Virus record (IMG/VR): IMGVR_UViG_3300032782_000010
Coordinates: 1-64,000 of that record
Reading direction: 5' to 3' (one strand)
DNA: 64,000 bases
Source: a virus
The translations under genes were made by a program, and so were the position numbers. The notes under the pieces were generated by a model. That model saw only the letters and a list, made by a program, of their open reading frames with translations. It had not been told where the DNA came from and made no database searches. This document shows positions 16,428 through 25,192 of this stretch, in pieces. The first letter of the stretch is position 1. Each line of letters begins with the position of its first letter.

Positions 16428-16898
16428 ATGAAAATATTTTACTCAACCTTGCTTCTGCTAATCGGCTTACTCTTCGCGCTCCCGAGCTTCGCGGCGAACC
16501 AGCCCGAGCTCGGCGTCATCGTGAACGACGCGAAGCCGGTGCTCGCCGGAGCTCTACCGTCGGGGACTCCGAAGACGCTCACGGTGACGCTGACGTTCGA
16601 CTTCTCTCAGTCGAACGCCTGCTCGGCGACGGTGACGACGGGGTGCGTCAAGCAGTTCAACTTCTACCTCTCGGGAGCCGGCGGCGCGAAGACGCTGCTC
16701 TTCTCGATCCCCGCGCCCTCGGGCGCGTCGACTCTCCAGACCCTGACGGTTACGAGCCCCACCGTGAGCTTGGCGCTCGGGAACAACACGATCCTGGCCA
16801 CGGTGGCTACGCCTGACCCGTTGGAGTCCTCGGCTCTTAGCGTGGTGGTTCCGGTCCCGCCTAATCCGCTGATCTCGTGCACGATAACGCCTAACTAG
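16428..16898 (+). CDS. Secreted Ig-like hypothetical protein
   Basis: 156 residues. Signal peptide of about 22 residues (STLLLLIGLLFALPSFA-A). The mature part has regular beta strands (TLTVTLTFDFS, TLTVTSPTVSL) and cysteines at SNAC, TTGC and ISC, fitting one Ig-like domain with a disulphide. AAAGGAGAAG precedes the ATG closely. It closes the block of exported proteins. No family recognised. Confidence 0.65.
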   Translation: MKIFYSTLLLLIGLLFALPSFAANQPELGVIVNDAKPVLAGALPSGTPKTLTVTLTFDFSQSNACSATVTTGCVKQFNFYLSGAGGAKTLLFSIPAPSGASTLQTLTVTSPTVSLALGNNTILATVATPDPLESSALSVVVPVPPNPLISCTITPN

Positions 16899-16915
16899 GC
16901 GGTGGAGGAATTACG

Positions 16916-17287
16916 ATGGACCCAGCTTCTGCTCAAGACCTGGTCATCTCGCAGGTGACGTACTCGACGCTCGCGGTCATGGCGCTGCAGTGGCTGAAGA
17001 GGTCTCGGTTTGCGCCGTTCATCACCTTCGAGACCGACGCGCTCAACAAGATGGTCGCGGCGTTCTTCGCGGCGATGACCGCGGTCGGGATTCACGCTCA
17101 GTACGACAGCGTGGCGCATACGCTGATGATCACTAACATCACCTTCATGGCGGTGGCGCACGGCGTCTGGCACTTCGTTCAGAGCTTCTCGTTCCAGGAA
17201 CTTATCTACCACGGCGTTCTTAAGCCGAATCCGGCTCCGGTCGTAGTTGCTCCCGTCGCGCCGGTGGTAAAGGAAGAGGGTAAGTGA
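16916..17287 (+). CDS. Small multi-span membrane protein
   Basis: 123 residues with hydrophobic segments at about residues 15-30, 45-62 and 72-90 and an Ala/Pro/Val-rich C-terminal tail ending in charged residues. Size and topology fit a holin, but a holin would be expected near the endolysin at 42.6 kb, so this is open. GGAGG lies upstream of the ATG. Its stop overlaps the next gene (GTGA). Confidence 0.6.
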   Translation: MDPASAQDLVISQVTYSTLAVMALQWLKRSRFAPFITFETDALNKMVAAFFAAMTAVGIHAQYDSVAHTLMITNITFMAVAHGVWHFVQSFSFQELIYHGVLKPNPAPVVVAPVAPVVKEEGK

Positions 17288-17637
17288 TCGTCTACTGGCT
17301 AAAGCGGCTAGCGGTTTATCTTCTTCGACTCGTGCGCTCGCCCAAGAACGGCGAGCTCGCGTTCGTCGACCCGAACGAGAAGTGTCCGTGCTGCGGAGCT
17401 CGCGACGGCCACCTGCGCTGCGTGAGCGTGACCAATAATCAGCTCGGCTGCCAGCACACGTGCAACGTCTGCGGGTGCCGCTGGCTCGTAAAACCGGTGG
17501 TCGCGCTGACCTCGACGTGGGCCCAGCCGGGAGTAGCGAGAACGACGGTGGAGGAGAAGGAAGATCGTGCGCCGCTGCGCCTGTTGATTCCGCCCGCGGC
17601 GGACGCGGCAGTAGAGGAGAGAGCAAAGGCTAGCTGA
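17284..17637 (+). CDS. Zinc-ribbon protein with basic amphipathic N-terminus
   Basis: 117 residues. CPCC near residue 34 and CNVCGC near residue 60 form a four-cysteine zinc site. The first 17 residues (IVYWLKRLAVYLLRLVR) look like a membrane-binding amphipathic helix. It overlaps both neighbours (GTGA before; TGATG into the portal gene), so it is co-translated with the portal. Function unknown. Confidence 0.6.
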   Translation: MIVYWLKRLAVYLLRLVRSPKNGELAFVDPNEKCPCCGARDGHLRCVSVTNNQLGCQHTCNVCGCRWLVKPVVALTSTWAQPGVARTTVEEKEDRAPLRLLIPPAADAAVEERAKAS

Positions 17638-20084
17638 TGGCACCGAACAACAGTATCGTTATTCGCCCGATGACCGGAGCCGCCGCGGTCCTCGACCGCC
17701 TGACGCAGCCGCTCTACGAAGCGCCGGAGACGGAGATCCGGGGGCTCGACCCGGCTCAGTGGGCGTCGCCTCTCCAGCCGATCAAGCCGATAGGCGGGCC
17801 GAATGCTGAGCCGCAGGCCTTTCAGCTCTGGGCGGGCCAGAACCTCATCTACACGCCTCGGCCGGACGCGGACCTCTCGGCGGCTGACCTGAAGGCCTTC
17901 GCGAGCTACCCACTGGCCCGGCTCTGCATCGAGAACATCAAGGATATCGTCTGCGAGGCGCCTTGGGAGATCCAGCTGAAGAGCCAGCCTGGCGAGACGA
18001 AGGCTCAGGCGGCGAAGCGCGCGAAGGGTAACGAGGACCTGCTCAAGCTTAATCGGTTCTTCGAGCACCCGGACCGCGAGCACTTCTGGGACGAGTGGCT
18101 GCGGCTGGTGATCGAGGACCTCCTCGTCGGCGATTACGTGTCGATCTTGATACGCAAGACTTTCGGCGGGCAGCTCGTCGAGACGCCTCCGATCCGCGGA
18201 GAGATGATCACGCGGTACGTGGACGCGAACGGGTGGACGCCGCTTGCTCCGGACCCGGCCTACGCTCAGCTCTGGTGGGGAATCCCGCGGGTCGACCTCT
18301 CGACGGACCAGCTCGTCTACAAGCCGCGGAACATCGTTCCGCGGAACACGATGGCGTCGCAGCTCTACGGCATGAGCCAGACCGAGCAGCTCGCGCCCGA
18401 GATCGAGATCGGCATACAGCGGCTCGCGTTCGTCCTCGCCTACTACACCGAGGGGTCGGTGCCGGGCGTCGTGCAGGTAGTACCGAAGGGAACGCCGCCG
18501 GACAAGATCGAGGAGGCGATGAAGTGGATGAACTCAGAGCTCGCCGGCAACCTCGCGAAGCGCCGGCAGTGGCGTCTCGTCCAGGGCTTCAACGAGCCGG
18601 GCAAGGCTGACCAGATCGAGTTTACGAAGGAGGCGCTGCTCTCCGACCCGTACGACGAGAAGCACATGCGCACGCTCGCGTTCGGCTACGGAGTCAGCCC
18701 TCAACGACTGATGAAGCAGATGAACCGCGCGTCGTCCGAGCAGGCCGACGACGCTGCCGAGGTCGAGGGCGTTCGTCCTATCCTCGGCTACGTTCGCAAC
18801 CTCGTCAACGAGATCATCCAGCGGCGCGCGGGCTACACCGAGTTTGAGCTGAAGATTGCTCCGCAGGATGAGCCGGACGCTCAGAAGCAGGCCGAGACGC
18901 TGACGACGTACGTCAAGAGCTCGGTGCTTCGGCCAAACGAGGCGCGCGAGAAGCTGGGCGAGGACCCGGACCCGGCCCCCGCGGCGAACGAACTCGGCGT
19001 GGTCACCGGCACCGGCTTCGTCACGCTCTCGCAGCAGCAGGAGCTCCACGAGGCGGCGCTCGAGACGCAGGCCGCGACCGCGGAGGCTCAGCGTAACCCG
19101 AAACCGGCGGTGGGTGCTCCTCAGGGGGACGGGAAGGCAGGCGCAGCTGGAGAGTCTTCAGGGGGAGCGAAGAAGGAGCCAACCTCCGGTGACGATACGG
19201 CGAAGCTCATGAAGGGGCTGCTTCACGTGGTTCGTAACCACGAGCTCAGGAAGACCAAGAAGGTTCAGCCGCACGGCGTAGTGAAGGCGAAGATCCACCC
19301 TGGCAGGCTGACGACCGAGTCGATCGTTGCGAAGCACGAGCTCGAGCGCGTCGCGCAGAATCGTCTGCGGCGCATGGGCCGGATCGCGACGCGGGTTCTG
19401 AGAAAGAGAGTCGGTATCGCGACGAAGGCGAGCGCGGACGAGAACGCGGCGCTGCAGGAGATCCTCGACGAGCTCTCGGCCGAATGGCTGGCGCTCGCGG
19501 AGGAGGCTCGCGGTCCGATCGAGGACGCCTCGACGTCCGGCGCGGAGCTCGGCACGCTCCAGCTCGATATCACGGACGACGACCTCATCGCGAAGGTGAA
19601 CGCGCAGGCCTCGGCCTGGGCCGCCGACCGGGCCGCGGAGCTCGTAGGCATGAAGCGAACGTCGAACGGGGACCTCGTCGCTAACCCGGACGCGAAGTGG
19701 GCGATCACCGACACGACGCGCGACAAGCTCCGGGAGATAATCGCGGACGTCTTCGAGATGGAAGCGCCGACGCTCGCGGATATCGAGCAGCGGATCATAG
19801 ACGCCGGCATCTTCGACGACCAGCGCGCGACGATGATCGCGCGAACGGAGGTCGCTCGCGCTCAGTCGCAGGCGAACCTGATGTCGTGGCGCGAGTCCGG
19901 CCTGGTCCTCAAGGTCAGCTGGCAGGTCTCGGCGGACCACGAGATAGACGACATCTGCGACGACAACGAGGACGAGTCGCCGTACGAGCTCGACAGCATT
20001 CCGGAGCACCCGGCGCACCCGAACTGCGAGTGCGTCATCACGCTCGAGCAGCTCAAGGGCGAGCCGGATGGGAGCGAGGAGTAA
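17637..20084 (+). CDS. Portal protein fused to a MuF-like head morphogenesis domain
   Basis: 815 residues. Residues about 60-480 are portal-like (SPP1/HK97-type): LCIENIKDIVC, LVGDYVSILIR, GMSQTEQLAPEIE, FGVSPQRLMKQ-type segments. A linker at about 480-530 is Gly/Ala-rich. Residues about 540-815 form a Mu F-like domain ending in ARTEVARAQSQANLMSW, then DICDDNED and HPAHPNCECVI, the usual C/H/P signature. The portal is the DNA gate and packaging nucleus; MuF domains are carried into the head as minor proteins. Usually these are two genes. No stop, shift or internal Shine-Dalgarno separates them here, so a true fusion is likely. Confidence 0.9.
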   Translation: MAPNNSIVIRPMTGAAAVLDRLTQPLYEAPETEIRGLDPAQWASPLQPIKPIGGPNAEPQAFQLWAGQNLIYTPRPDADLSAADLKAFASYPLARLCIENIKDIVCEAPWEIQLKSQPGETKAQAAKRAKGNEDLLKLNRFFEHPDREHFWDEWLRLVIEDLLVGDYVSILIRKTFGGQLVETPPIRGEMITRYVDANGWTPLAPDPAYAQLWWGIPRVDLSTDQLVYKPRNIVPRNTMASQLYGMSQTEQLAPEIEIGIQRLAFVLAYYTEGSVPGVVQVVPKGTPPDKIEEAMKWMNSELAGNLAKRRQWRLVQGFNEPGKADQIEFTKEALLSDPYDEKHMRTLAFGYGVSPQRLMKQMNRASSEQADDAAEVEGVRPILGYVRNLVNEIIQRRAGYTEFELKIAPQDEPDAQKQAETLTTYVKSSVLRPNEAREKLGEDPDPAPAANELGVVTGTGFVTLSQQQELHEAALETQAATAEAQRNPKPAVGAPQGDGKAGAAGESSGGAKKEPTSGDDTAKLMKGLLHVVRNHELRKTKKVQPHGVVKAKIHPGRLTTESIVAKHELERVAQNRLRRMGRIATRVLRKRVGIATKASADENAALQEILDELSAEWLALAEEARGPIEDASTSGAELGTLQLDITDDDLIAKVNAQASAWAADRAAELVGMKRTSNGDLVANPDAKWAITDTTRDKLREIIADVFEMEAPTLADIEQRIIDAGIFDDQRATMIARTEVARAQSQANLMSWRESGLVLKVSWQVSADHEIDDICDDNEDESPYELDSIPEHPAHPNCECVITLEQLKGEPDGSEE

Positions 20085-20087
20085 GTT

Positions 20088-20432
20088 ATGACGAAAGAAG
20101 TGGAAGTCTTAAACACTCAAGGCGCGGATGCGACGAAGAACCCATTCGTTAAGGAGCTCCACTCTCCGGAGAGTAAGCTTCCGGTGGCCATAGAGGTTGT
20201 TCTTGCTAAGCCGGCTCAGCACGACGCGTACCAGTTTGCCGGGAATATTGACGATCGTTTTAGCTTCGGAATGGATAGCTCGTCTACAGCGAGATCGCTT
20301 CGTGAGATCGCAGATAAGATCGAGAACGGGGAATATCTTGTACAGTCCGGATATGTGCTGACATACGCCATGCTAGATGAATATCCGATGTCGGTCGTTC
20401 AGCTTAAGTTTCACGCGAAGAGGGTGAAGTAA
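20088..20432 (+). CDS. Hypothetical protein in the head gene cluster
   Basis: 114 residues between portal-MuF and protease genes. The product ends in regular helices and strands (ARSLREIADKIENGEYLVQ) and has no cysteine motif. Position suggests a head-assembly accessory. No family recognised. Confidence 0.6.
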   Translation: MTKEVEVLNTQGADATKNPFVKELHSPESKLPVAIEVVLAKPAQHDAYQFAGNIDDRFSFGMDSSSTARSLREIADKIENGEYLVQSGYVLTYAMLDEYPMSVVQLKFHAKRVK

Positions 20433-20436
20433 ATCC

Positions 20437-22116
20437 ATGGCCAAGAAGAAGCGGATCAGCGCGGTCGTAGGTCGGCTGAAGGGCGAGACGACGATGACGG
20501 TGCAGACCGTGATCTTCTCGCCGAAGAGCGCGTGGACGGTCGACGAGGCGAAGACCTGGCTGACGGATCACGACTTCAAGGCGGGCACGCCGGACGAGAC
20601 CGAGACGAGCTACCGGTTCCGGCAGCGCGACCCGGGCGACTTCAAGCCGTCGAGCTTCAGGACGATCGCGCTCAAGGGGAAGAGGAAGAGCGAAGGCGCG
20701 GCGGAGAAGTTCTCTCAGGAAGAGGTCAGCTACACCACGTTCGCGGCGAACCAGGCTACGAGCTGCGAGCGGTGCGAGCACTTCGATAAGAACAACGCCT
20801 GCTCGCTCGTCGAGGGCGTCATCGCGGCGACGGGGTGGTGCGAAGAGTTTGAACCGGTCAACAAGGAGGAAAAAGTGAGCAAGGCGATGCTTAAGAAGTT
20901 CATTCCCTTCGCCAAGGTCGATGAGAAGAAGCGTGAGGTCTGGGGCATCGTCACGGCGGAGGTTCCTGACAAGGAAGACGAGGTGTGCGACTACGAGGGA
21001 TCGAAGCCGTACTACCAGGCTCTCGTCAGCGAGATGTCGAAGGCGACCGACGGGCGAAACCTCTTCCCGCTGCGAGCGATGCACCAGCTCGACGCCGTGG
21101 GCAAGGGGATCGGCATCGAGTTTCGCGACGACGAGAAGGCGATCTTCATGGGGTTCAAGGTCGTCGACGACGACGCCTGGAACAAGGTCGTCGAGAACGT
21201 CTACACCGGCTTCTCGCAGGGCGGCTCGATCGTCGGCGACGTCGTGCCCGACCCGACGTACAAGGGCTGCGTTCGCTACGTCGCGCGCCCGAGCGAGGCG
21301 AGCTTGGTCGACAACCCCTGCCTCGGCGTGGCTCACTTCACGTACGTGAAGGCCGACGGCGCTGTAGAGCTTCGTAAGTTTTCCAACACCAAGGTGGGCG
21401 TCGTCGTCTCTCGCGACCAGCTCAACAAGCTTACGGAGGACGTTCGACTGCTGAAGGCTCAGGTGGGGAAGACGACGATCGCGACCGGGAAGCTAAAGAC
21501 GGTCGCTGGGGAGACGCTCCCGGCTGCCGCGTTCGCATACGTCGGAAAGGCGGACGACCCAGCGACGTGGTTTGCACCTCTCGACTTCGAGAACGAGGCT
21601 ACGGCGAAGTATTACACACGCATGGAGCTTGTCAGGAAGAGAGAGAAGAGCTTCCTCTTCGACGACAAGCTGGATAAAGACGTTAACGCGATCGCGAAGA
21701 AGATCAAAGAACGCGTGGAGGCTAAGGCGAAGAGCCTCGGTCTCGACCCGGCGGCGGAGCGAAGCCGCTGCGCGTTCGTTCAAGGTTTCGTTCGGAAGCG
21801 CGCGAGGGTGGCGGTTAACCGGTACGCGCGGAGGACGAAGGACGTAGGTCACTCGCTCACGTTTCTGGATGACAATCTCGGGAAGCTCGCCAAGGGGATG
21901 TACGACGCCGGGCGGCTCGCGTGCTTCATCCAGGAGCTGAGCTACATCCTCTACGGCTCAGTCGCCGAGGAGGAGTGGGAGAAGGACGAGGCTTCGGCGG
22001 TCCCGGAGATGCTCGAGGAGAACATCAACGGCCTGCTGGACTCTCTGATAGTGATGGTCGGCGAGGAGGCGCAGGAGCTGAGGGACGACCTCTCGGCTCG
22101 CGTTCGACCCGCCTGA
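20437..22116 (+). CDS. Prohead protease (XkdF-like) with N-terminal HiPIP-like cysteine module
   Basis: 559 residues in three parts. Residues 25-90 form a conserved phage module (FSPKSAWTVDEAKTWL and a basic stretch). Residues about 109-136 carry CERCEHF...C...GWCEEF, the four-cysteine HiPIP-like pattern seen in several phage head proteins. Residues about 150-310 are the XkdF-type serine protease, with His in AMHQLDA (about 215) and Ser in EASLVDNPC (about 288). The C-terminal third is helical and may act as scaffold. An internal GTG at 20875 has a perfect AAGGAGG and starts at MSKAMLKKFIPF, exactly where stand-alone proteases begin, so a second shorter product is plausible. Confidence 0.82.
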   Translation: MAKKKRISAVVGRLKGETTMTVQTVIFSPKSAWTVDEAKTWLTDHDFKAGTPDETETSYRFRQRDPGDFKPSSFRTIALKGKRKSEGAAEKFSQEEVSYTTFAANQATSCERCEHFDKNNACSLVEGVIAATGWCEEFEPVNKEEKVSKAMLKKFIPFAKVDEKKREVWGIVTAEVPDKEDEVCDYEGSKPYYQALVSEMSKATDGRNLFPLRAMHQLDAVGKGIGIEFRDDEKAIFMGFKVVDDDAWNKVVENVYTGFSQGGSIVGDVVPDPTYKGCVRYVARPSEASLVDNPCLGVAHFTYVKADGAVELRKFSNTKVGVVVSRDQLNKLTEDVRLLKAQVGKTTIATGKLKTVAGETLPAAAFAYVGKADDPATWFAPLDFENEATAKYYTRMELVRKREKSFLFDDKLDKDVNAIAKKIKERVEAKAKSLGLDPAAERSRCAFVQGFVRKRARVAVNRYARRTKDVGHSLTFLDDNLGKLAKGMYDAGRLACFIQELSYILYGSVAEEEWEKDEASAVPEMLEENINGLLDSLIVMVGEEAQELRDDLSARVRPA

Positions 22117-22163
22117 AAAAGCATCTACCCGGTTGCGGTTGAAAGTATCCAGTCGGAGGTTTT

Positions 22164-22769
22164 ATGAAGAAGTTTGAGACAGTTCTTGATCTGCTGAAAG
22201 CGGGCGGGCTTCACGGTCACTTTCAGAAGGCGGCGGATCACCACGCGGCGATGGCGAAGGCTCACGGTGAGCACGCCGCGTTCGTGAAGGCGAAGGCCGA
22301 CGCGATGTCGGACGACGACGCGCACAAGGCCTACTTCGGGAAAGCGGCGGAGTGCCACGCGGCCCTGGAGAAGCTTCACAAGGCTCACGCGGACCACCAC
22401 GCGGCGATGGCGGACAACACCGACGCCGACAAGGCGGACGCTCCGGCGGACGCGACCAAGGCTGCGGGAGCGGGAGACTCGGCGACGATCGCGGCGACCG
22501 CGGACATGGGCGGCTTCATGCGTGAGACGATGAAGGCGGCGATGGAAGAGCTGAAGAGCGATCCCGGTTTCAAGGAGACGTTCAAGAAGATGATCGCCGA
22601 CGAGGCGAAGAAGATGCTGAGCGGCACTGTGATCCCCGATCACGTCAAGAGCGCGGTTGACCCGGCGACGAACCCGAACCTCAAGCTGGTGCCGCGTCCT
22701 GGCGGCCCGTCTACTGAGGACGCCGGACCTAAGGTCCCGCTGCAGCACGCTCACCTCGTCGAGGAGTAA
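22164..22769 (+). CDS. Putative capsid scaffold, His/Ala-rich
   Basis: 201 residues. The first half is a set of helical repeats rich in His, Ala and Lys (HFQKAADHHAAMAKAHGEHA, CHAALEKLHKAHADHHAAMA) that could form coiled coil; the second half is acidic and basic helices ending in LVEE. Position between protease and major capsid protein fits a scaffold or capsid assembly chaperone. No direct family match is claimed. Confidence 0.6.
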   Translation: MKKFETVLDLLKAGGLHGHFQKAADHHAAMAKAHGEHAAFVKAKADAMSDDDAHKAYFGKAAECHAALEKLHKAHADHHAAMADNTDADKADAPADATKAAGAGDSATIAATADMGGFMRETMKAAMEELKSDPGFKETFKKMIADEAKKMLSGTVIPDHVKSAVDPATNPNLKLVPRPGGPSTEDAGPKVPLQHAHLVEE

Positions 22770-22779
22770 AGCTTCTAGC

Positions 22780-22810
22780 TTTCGCTCCCGGTCGAGCGAA
22801 ACCAATTTTT
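22780..22810 (+). terminator. Terminator-like hairpin before the major capsid gene
   Basis: TTTCGCTC (22780-22787) pairs 8 of 8 with GAGCGAAA (22794-22801) around loop CCGGTC, followed by CCAATTTTT. This is a Rho-independent terminator or attenuator shape in the 66-base gap before the capsid gene, so it may set the ratio of scaffold to capsid message. Confidence 0.55.
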
Positions 22811-22835
22811 GATGTCTTGTGGAGACGGAACTCTT

Positions 22836-24827
22836 ATGAAGATTAACCAAGAAACTTACGCCCTCGCGAGAAGCTACGCGACGAAGAGTATGAAGAAGAT
22901 CGTCTCGGACCCGGAGATCGACAAGCTGATGTCGAGAGCTTATCCGAAGACGCTCGGCGGCGAGATCGATGCCAAGGACTGGTCCCTCGATCATCCTCTC
23001 GTCAAGTCCGTAGGCCGCGTAATCATCAAGAGGCAGTACGACGAGCTGCAGAAGGCGGGCATCACGACCGCGCTGGGCTTTAACTTCTTCGACCTGCGCG
23101 GCCCCGCGTACTTCATCTTCCCGCTGTTAACCCCCTTCATCCAGATGATCGCGAAGGCCGGCAAGGTCAACGCGGGCGTCGGCACGGCGGCGAACTGGAA
23201 GGCGACTCGCAACCCGAACAGCGGCTACACCTACGCTGGTGTCCTGGAAGGCCAGCGCAACCAGATCTCGACCCCGGACGAGGTGAACTACCTCGCGACG
23301 TACAAGGAGCTCGGCCAGGAAGGCGCCTCGACCTTCACCGGGCAGTTCGCGGGCGAAGGCTACACCGACAACATGGCGGACGAGCACTTCCGAAACCTGG
23401 CGCGCGTCCGGCTGCACGAGGAGATGTTCACCCTCAACGGCAACGCCGGTCCGTCGACGATCAACGCGCTGCCCACCGGCAACCTGGGCTACTCGCTCGG
23501 GACCCCGACGACCGCCGGCTCCTTCGGCTCGCTCGTTCCTACGCCCACCTCGACGCTCGCGACCGGGACCGGTCCGCTCGTCACCGGCTCGAACATCGTC
23601 GTGGCGGTGGTAGCCATCACGCCGTTCGGAATGAACCCCGGAGGCCAGGCTGGCTACGCGAAGCCGCCCTCGGTGGCCAACGGCCTGACCACCAACTACA
23701 CCCGGACTAACGCCGACGGCTCTCAGACGAACGTCGCCTGCGGCCTCAGCGCGATCTCGAACGTGCAGGCGCTCGTCACGACGAACGCCACCGCCCAGTT
23801 CGTGAACGTCTCCGTCCCCGCCGTAAAAGGCGCCGTGGCCTACGCGTGGTTCTGGGGAGTAAACGTCGCCGCCGCTCTCGCGAACTGCAAGCTCGGCGCG
23901 ATCACGTCGGCTCCTAGCTACCAGATCACCAACGTCGCGTCCGGAACCCAGCTCGGTAACGCCGCGGGGCTCTCGGTCGACAACAGCTACCAGCCGACCG
24001 ACTTCGACGGCCTGATGACGTACTGCTTCACGCAGGGTCTCGTCACCGACATGAACGGCGGCTCGCTGACTCCTGGCGGCAACGGTCTCGTCAAGGAGAT
24101 CGAGGCCGACCTCGCTTATATGTGGAACAACTTCCAGGCGCAGCCCGACGCGATCTGGGCCTCCGCCGACTCGCGCACCGCTCTCGACCAAGCGATCCTC
24201 TCGAGCAGCGGCTCTGGCCCGAACGCCTTCATCTTCAGCTACGACAAGGCGGGGCAGAATAGTGGCATCACCGGCGGCTACGCGGTGAGCGGCTACAAGT
24301 CGAAGTACTCGATCAACCCCGAGGGCGGGAACGTCATCCCGATTCGCATCCACCCGATGCTGCCCTCCGGCACCCTCTTCTACGACATAAACACCAACCC
24401 GTACGCCCACAGCCGGGTTCCGGCCGTGCGTCAGTTCCTGCTCCAGCGCGACTACTACTCGATCGAGTGGCCCGTCACGACGCGGCAGTGGACCTTCGGC
24501 ACGTACATTCACGAGGTTCTCGCGCACTACATGCCGTGGATCACGGCGGTTCGCACCGGCGTCGGGCCGTTCGTCGCTCCGTGCTGGCTCGCCGCGGCGG
24601 TCTACGGAGAAGACTTCGAGACCGGGCCGCGCGTCGGCCTCGTCCGGCGGTGGCTCGTCGAGGACTGGGAGAAGACCGGTCCGCTTGCGAAGCTGGTCAT
24701 GGGCCTCTACCGGCGCTACGGCCAGCAGGCCGCGGCGATCGTCTCGCGCTCGAAGGCGCTCACGGCGCTGGTTCGCCGTGGCTTCGACCGCGTGCTCGCG
24801 AAGGCGGAGGCGAAGTACGGGCGCTAG
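22836..24827 (+). CDS. Major capsid protein with inserted domain and C-terminal CFI-box-like domain
   Basis: 663 residues, much longer than a typical HK97-fold capsid protein. Residues 1-225 and 390-575 read as the capsid core (GPAYFIFPLLTPFIQMIAK, DADSRTALDQA-type helix, FYDINTNPYAHSR). Residues about 230-385 are a Thr/Ala/Val-rich beta insertion, likely an Ig-like surface domain. Residues about 581-663 begin CWLAAAVYG and continue with VRRWL and LVMGLYRRYG; this fits the bacterial CFI-box C-terminal domain, which I have not met on a capsid protein. Start ATG 22836 has GGAG upstream; TTG 22809 and ATG 22812 are alternatives. Assignment rests on position, length and fold-like segments. Confidence 0.8.
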   Translation: MKINQETYALARSYATKSMKKIVSDPEIDKLMSRAYPKTLGGEIDAKDWSLDHPLVKSVGRVIIKRQYDELQKAGITTALGFNFFDLRGPAYFIFPLLTPFIQMIAKAGKVNAGVGTAANWKATRNPNSGYTYAGVLEGQRNQISTPDEVNYLATYKELGQEGASTFTGQFAGEGYTDNMADEHFRNLARVRLHEEMFTLNGNAGPSTINALPTGNLGYSLGTPTTAGSFGSLVPTPTSTLATGTGPLVTGSNIVVAVVAITPFGMNPGGQAGYAKPPSVANGLTTNYTRTNADGSQTNVACGLSAISNVQALVTTNATAQFVNVSVPAVKGAVAYAWFWGVNVAAALANCKLGAITSAPSYQITNVASGTQLGNAAGLSVDNSYQPTDFDGLMTYCFTQGLVTDMNGGSLTPGGNGLVKEIEADLAYMWNNFQAQPDAIWASADSRTALDQAILSSSGSGPNAFIFSYDKAGQNSGITGGYAVSGYKSKYSINPEGGNVIPIRIHPMLPSGTLFYDINTNPYAHSRVPAVRQFLLQRDYYSIEWPVTTRQWTFGTYIHEVLAHYMPWITAVRTGVGPFVAPCWLAAAVYGEDFETGPRVGLVRRWLVEDWEKTGPLAKLVMGLYRRYGQQAAAIVSRSKALTALVRRGFDRVLAKAEAKYGR

Positions 24828-24876
24828 TGTAGTCGTCTTCCCACGTCTCGACTGAGACGGTCCTGACGGACGAGGG

Positions 24877-24905
24877 TCGCGCATTCGGGGAAACGCGAAA
24901 TTTTT
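24877..24905 (+). terminator. Weak Rho-independent terminator after the capsid gene
   Basis: TCGCG (24877-24881) pairs with CGCGA (24894-24898), followed by AATTTTT. A second hairpin, CGTCTC/GAGACG at 24844-24859, lies just upstream. The stem is short, so partial termination after the abundant capsid message is the likely effect. Confidence 0.4.
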
Positions 24906-24923
24906 AAGAACGGAGGAGAACTC

Positions 24924-25163
24924 ATGGCTAAACCAGGAAGCGGCTCTCACGTACCGACGTCCGGTCAGAACACTCAGCTCGCCTCGCTGAAGGCGACGCT
25001 GGACACGGCGGCGGCGACGCTGACGTCAGCTCAGTCCTCGCTCGTCACGGCGCAGAACTCTTACAACGCCGCGCTGAAAGCTTACAAGGACTACCAGCAC
25101 TACATCAACGGCGGCGGGATAAAGCCGAACGTTCTCGACGAAGGGTCTCAGGACGCGCTGTAA
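24924..25163 (+). CDS. Small coiled-coil protein next to capsid gene
   Basis: 79 residues. The middle (residues 20-55) is an Ala/Thr/Ser heptad-like helix (LKATLDTAAATLTSAQSSLV). GGAGGAG lies just upstream of the ATG. It could be a head decoration or stabilising protein by position. No family recognised. Confidence 0.55.
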   Translation: MAKPGSGSHVPTSGQNTQLASLKATLDTAAATLTSAQSSLVTAQNSYNAALKAYKDYQHYINGGGIKPNVLDEGSQDAL

Positions 25164-25192
25164 AAACCAGAAAGGAACCCGGTCACTCTCAG

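Noticed and set aside
23127-24950. 607-codon minus-strand open frame over the capsid gene
   Set aside because: Antisense shadow of a GC-rich gene: Arg/Val/Gly-rich product without motifs, and all neighbours run on the plus strand.
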